Source: Bradyrhizobium semiaridum
GTDB taxonomy: Bacteria > Pseudomonadota > Alphaproteobacteria > Rhizobiales > Xanthobacteraceae
Assembly: GCF_020329505.1 (NCBI RefSeq)
Contig: NZ_JAGKJJ010000017.1
Location: 62,001 to 126,000 of the forward strand
Length of the DNA stretch: 64,000 bases
Reading direction: 5' to 3'
A program made the position numbers and the translations under genes. How positions within the stretch are numbered: position 1 is the stretch's first letter; the number at the start of each line of letters is the position of its first letter. Shown in pieces: positions 62,889 to 64,000 of the stretch. The notes under the pieces were generated by a model, which had not been told where the DNA came from, did not search any database, and saw only the letters and a list, made by a program, of their open reading frames with translations.

Positions 62889-63431
62889 ATGACTGCTGTC
62901 GCTCAAAAAACCGCTCTGACCGGCTGCCTCGCGCCGATCGACAAAGGCGGGCTCGAGCAGCTCATTGCCAACGGCAAGGCCAACCCGAAGGTGATCAAGA
63001 CCCTGAAGTGCAAGACGGTGGCCGAGGGCAAGTTCCGTCACGCCAACTACATTCGCAACCTCGCGCCCTACATCGTCGACGAGCCGCCGGGCCTGCTCGG
63101 CGACGACACCGCGCCCAATCCGTCCGAAGCCTCGCTCGCCGCGCTCGGCTCCTGCCTTGCGGTCGGCCTGCATGCCAACGCCGTGCACCGTGGCTGGATC
63201 GTCAACAAGCTCGAGCTGGAGCTTGAAGGCGATCTCAACATCACGGCGGTGTGGGGCACTGGAGATGTCAGCGAGAAGCCGGTCGGCTTCACCGACGTCC
63301 GCGTCAAGGTCGACATGGAATGCGAGGGCATCTCGCAGGGCGAGATCAACGCGCTGGTGGCTCACGTGAAGAAGTGGTCGCCGGTCGCGAACACCTTCAC
63401 CCGTCCGGTCAATCTCGAGGTCGGCGCGTAG
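62889..63431 (+). CDS. OsmC-family protein
   Basis: A 180-residue OsmC/Ohr-fold protein with the N-terminal YIVDEPPGLLGDDTAPNPSEASLAALGSCLAVGLHANA (in part), which carries one of the two usual cysteines (SCLAVG). The second redox cysteine sits in DMECEG. Such proteins reduce organic hydroperoxides. It is followed 35 bp later by the acyl-CoA-dehydrogenase-like gene and is divergent from a tetR gene. Confidence 0.88.
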   Translation: MTAVAQKTALTGCLAPIDKGGLEQLIANGKANPKVIKTLKCKTVAEGKFRHANYIRNLAPYIVDEPPGLLGDDTAPNPSEASLAALGSCLAVGLHANAVHRGWIVNKLELELEGDLNITAVWGTGDVSEKPVGFTDVRVKVDMECEGISQGEINALVAHVKKWSPVANTFTRPVNLEVGA

Positions 63432-63466
63432 CGTTCGACCGGCAATTCAAGGTGCGGAGATCATCC

Positions 63467-64000
63467 ATGAGTTCACTGGCTCTATCGCGGATCGCAGCTC
63501 AAGATCCCGCACCGACCATTGCGGACGAGGTCGCCCGCCTCGCGCGTCAGGAGCTGGCGCCGCTCGCATCCGCGATCGATGCCGGCGAGGTCTATCCCAG
63601 CGACTTTCTGCGCCGGCTCGGCAAGGTCGGCGCGTGGAGCAGCCACGTGCCGCAGGAGGGCCCGGCGGACCTGCGGTGGGCCATCCAGTCGATGGTTGCA
63701 ATCGGCGAGGTCTGCGGCGCCACCGCCTTCATGGCCTGGTGCCAGAACACGCTGGTCTGGTACGTCGCCAATTCCACCAACATGAAGCTCGCCGCGCGCT
63801 TCGGCAACTGCTTCTCCAGCGGACGTGCGCTCGGCGGCACCGGGCTTTCCAACCCGATGAAGAGCTTGTTCGGCATCGAGCGGCTGAAATTGAAGGGACG
63901 CAAGGTCGAGGGCGGCTACATCGTCCGCGGCACGCTGCCCTGGGTGTCGAATCTGGGGCCTGACCACTACTTCGGCACGATCTTCGAGTGCCAGGACGAC
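63467..64000 (+). CDS. acyl-CoA-dehydrogenase-fold flavoprotein (3' end outside window)
   Basis: The 178 codons visible run off the end of the window. MSSLALSRIAAQDPAPTIADEVARLA leads into the N-terminal helical domain, and MVAIGEVCGATAFMAWCQNTLVWYV and GRALGGTGLSNPMKSLFGIERLKLKG match the middle beta domain of the acyl-CoA dehydrogenase superfamily, closest in style to FMN/FAD monooxygenase-type members. ATG 63467 has GGAG upstream. It probably forms an operon with osmC. Confidence 0.8.
   Translation, partial: MSSLALSRIAAQDPAPTIADEVARLARQELAPLASAIDAGEVYPSDFLRRLGKVGAWSSHVPQEGPADLRWAIQSMVAIGEVCGATAFMAWCQNTLVWYVANSTNMKLAARFGNCFSSGRALGGTGLSNPMKSLFGIERLKLKGRKVEGGYIVRGTLPWVSNLGPDHYFGTIFECQDD

Overview
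The window reads as a contiguous piece of a Bradyrhizobium-type alphaproteobacterial chromosome (Hyphomicrobiales). The signs are high GC with strong G/C third-position bias, a CckA hybrid kinase, an alphaproteobacterial GAAC-N7-GAAC LexA box before recA, a TTAA-N7-TTAA CtrA box before flagellar genes, a eukaryotic-type NADP isocitrate dehydrogenase, and the many short palindromic intergenic repeats typical of that genus. The genus assignment is recognition, not a search result. No rRNA, tRNA, CRISPR array or intact insertion sequence was seen.

Layout. 0-3.3 kb: an MFS transporter cut by the window edge, a class V aminotransferase and a VOC-fold protein. 3.3-9 kb: flagellar export and rod genes, fliO-fliP on the minus strand and flgB-flgC-fliE-fliQ-fliR-flhB on the plus strand, around a CtrA box. 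cckA, the kinase that feeds CtrA, follows. 12-22.4 kb: a Tim44-like protein, a lectin-like secreted protein, GST, GFA and ICMT-type enzymes, an ArsR-SRPBCC pair, a Kazal-domain protein, class I fumarase with a DUF429 gene, and two tandem paralogous envelope proteins. 22.5-26.3 kb: a small regulon of two membrane proteins, a carotenoid/stilbene cleavage oxygenase and a TetR repressor, tied together by four copies of one palindromic operator in two matching promoters. 26.3-35 kb: accessory genes including a SET-domain methyltransferase with a lysine-rich tail, an NsrR-like gene with a frameshift beside a group III truncated globin, and a hicBA pair with a frameshifted toxin. 35-41 kb: a periplasmic caspase-like protein, a PQQ dehydrogenase, a thioesterase and an amidase. 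41.3-46 kb: small secreted proteins, an IS-like direct repeat, recA and a decayed DUF1835-type gene. 46-54.2 kb: a thioesterase, gcvP, gcvH and gcvT behind a tandem glycine riboswitch, then alaS divergently. 54-64 kb: a truncated and frameshifted cyclic-nucleotide-gated K+ channel, an MBL-fold hydrolase, icd, a membrane-embedded alpha/beta hydrolase, a TrmJ-like methyltransferase fused to a DUF559 nuclease-like domain, a TetR/OsmC pair and the start of an acyl-CoA-dehydrogenase-like gene.

The most distinctive finding is the TetR/oxygenase/membrane-protein regulon at 22.5-26.3 kb. Two intergenic regions carry the same promoter, with a -35, a 17-nt spacer and a -10 placed between two copies of the operator; one region also carries the repressor's own promoter. 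The second theme is gene decay. Five accessory genes carry about nine small indels, while every recognisable housekeeping gene is intact, which argues for real pseudogenisation rather than uniform sequencing error, although read-level checking is needed.
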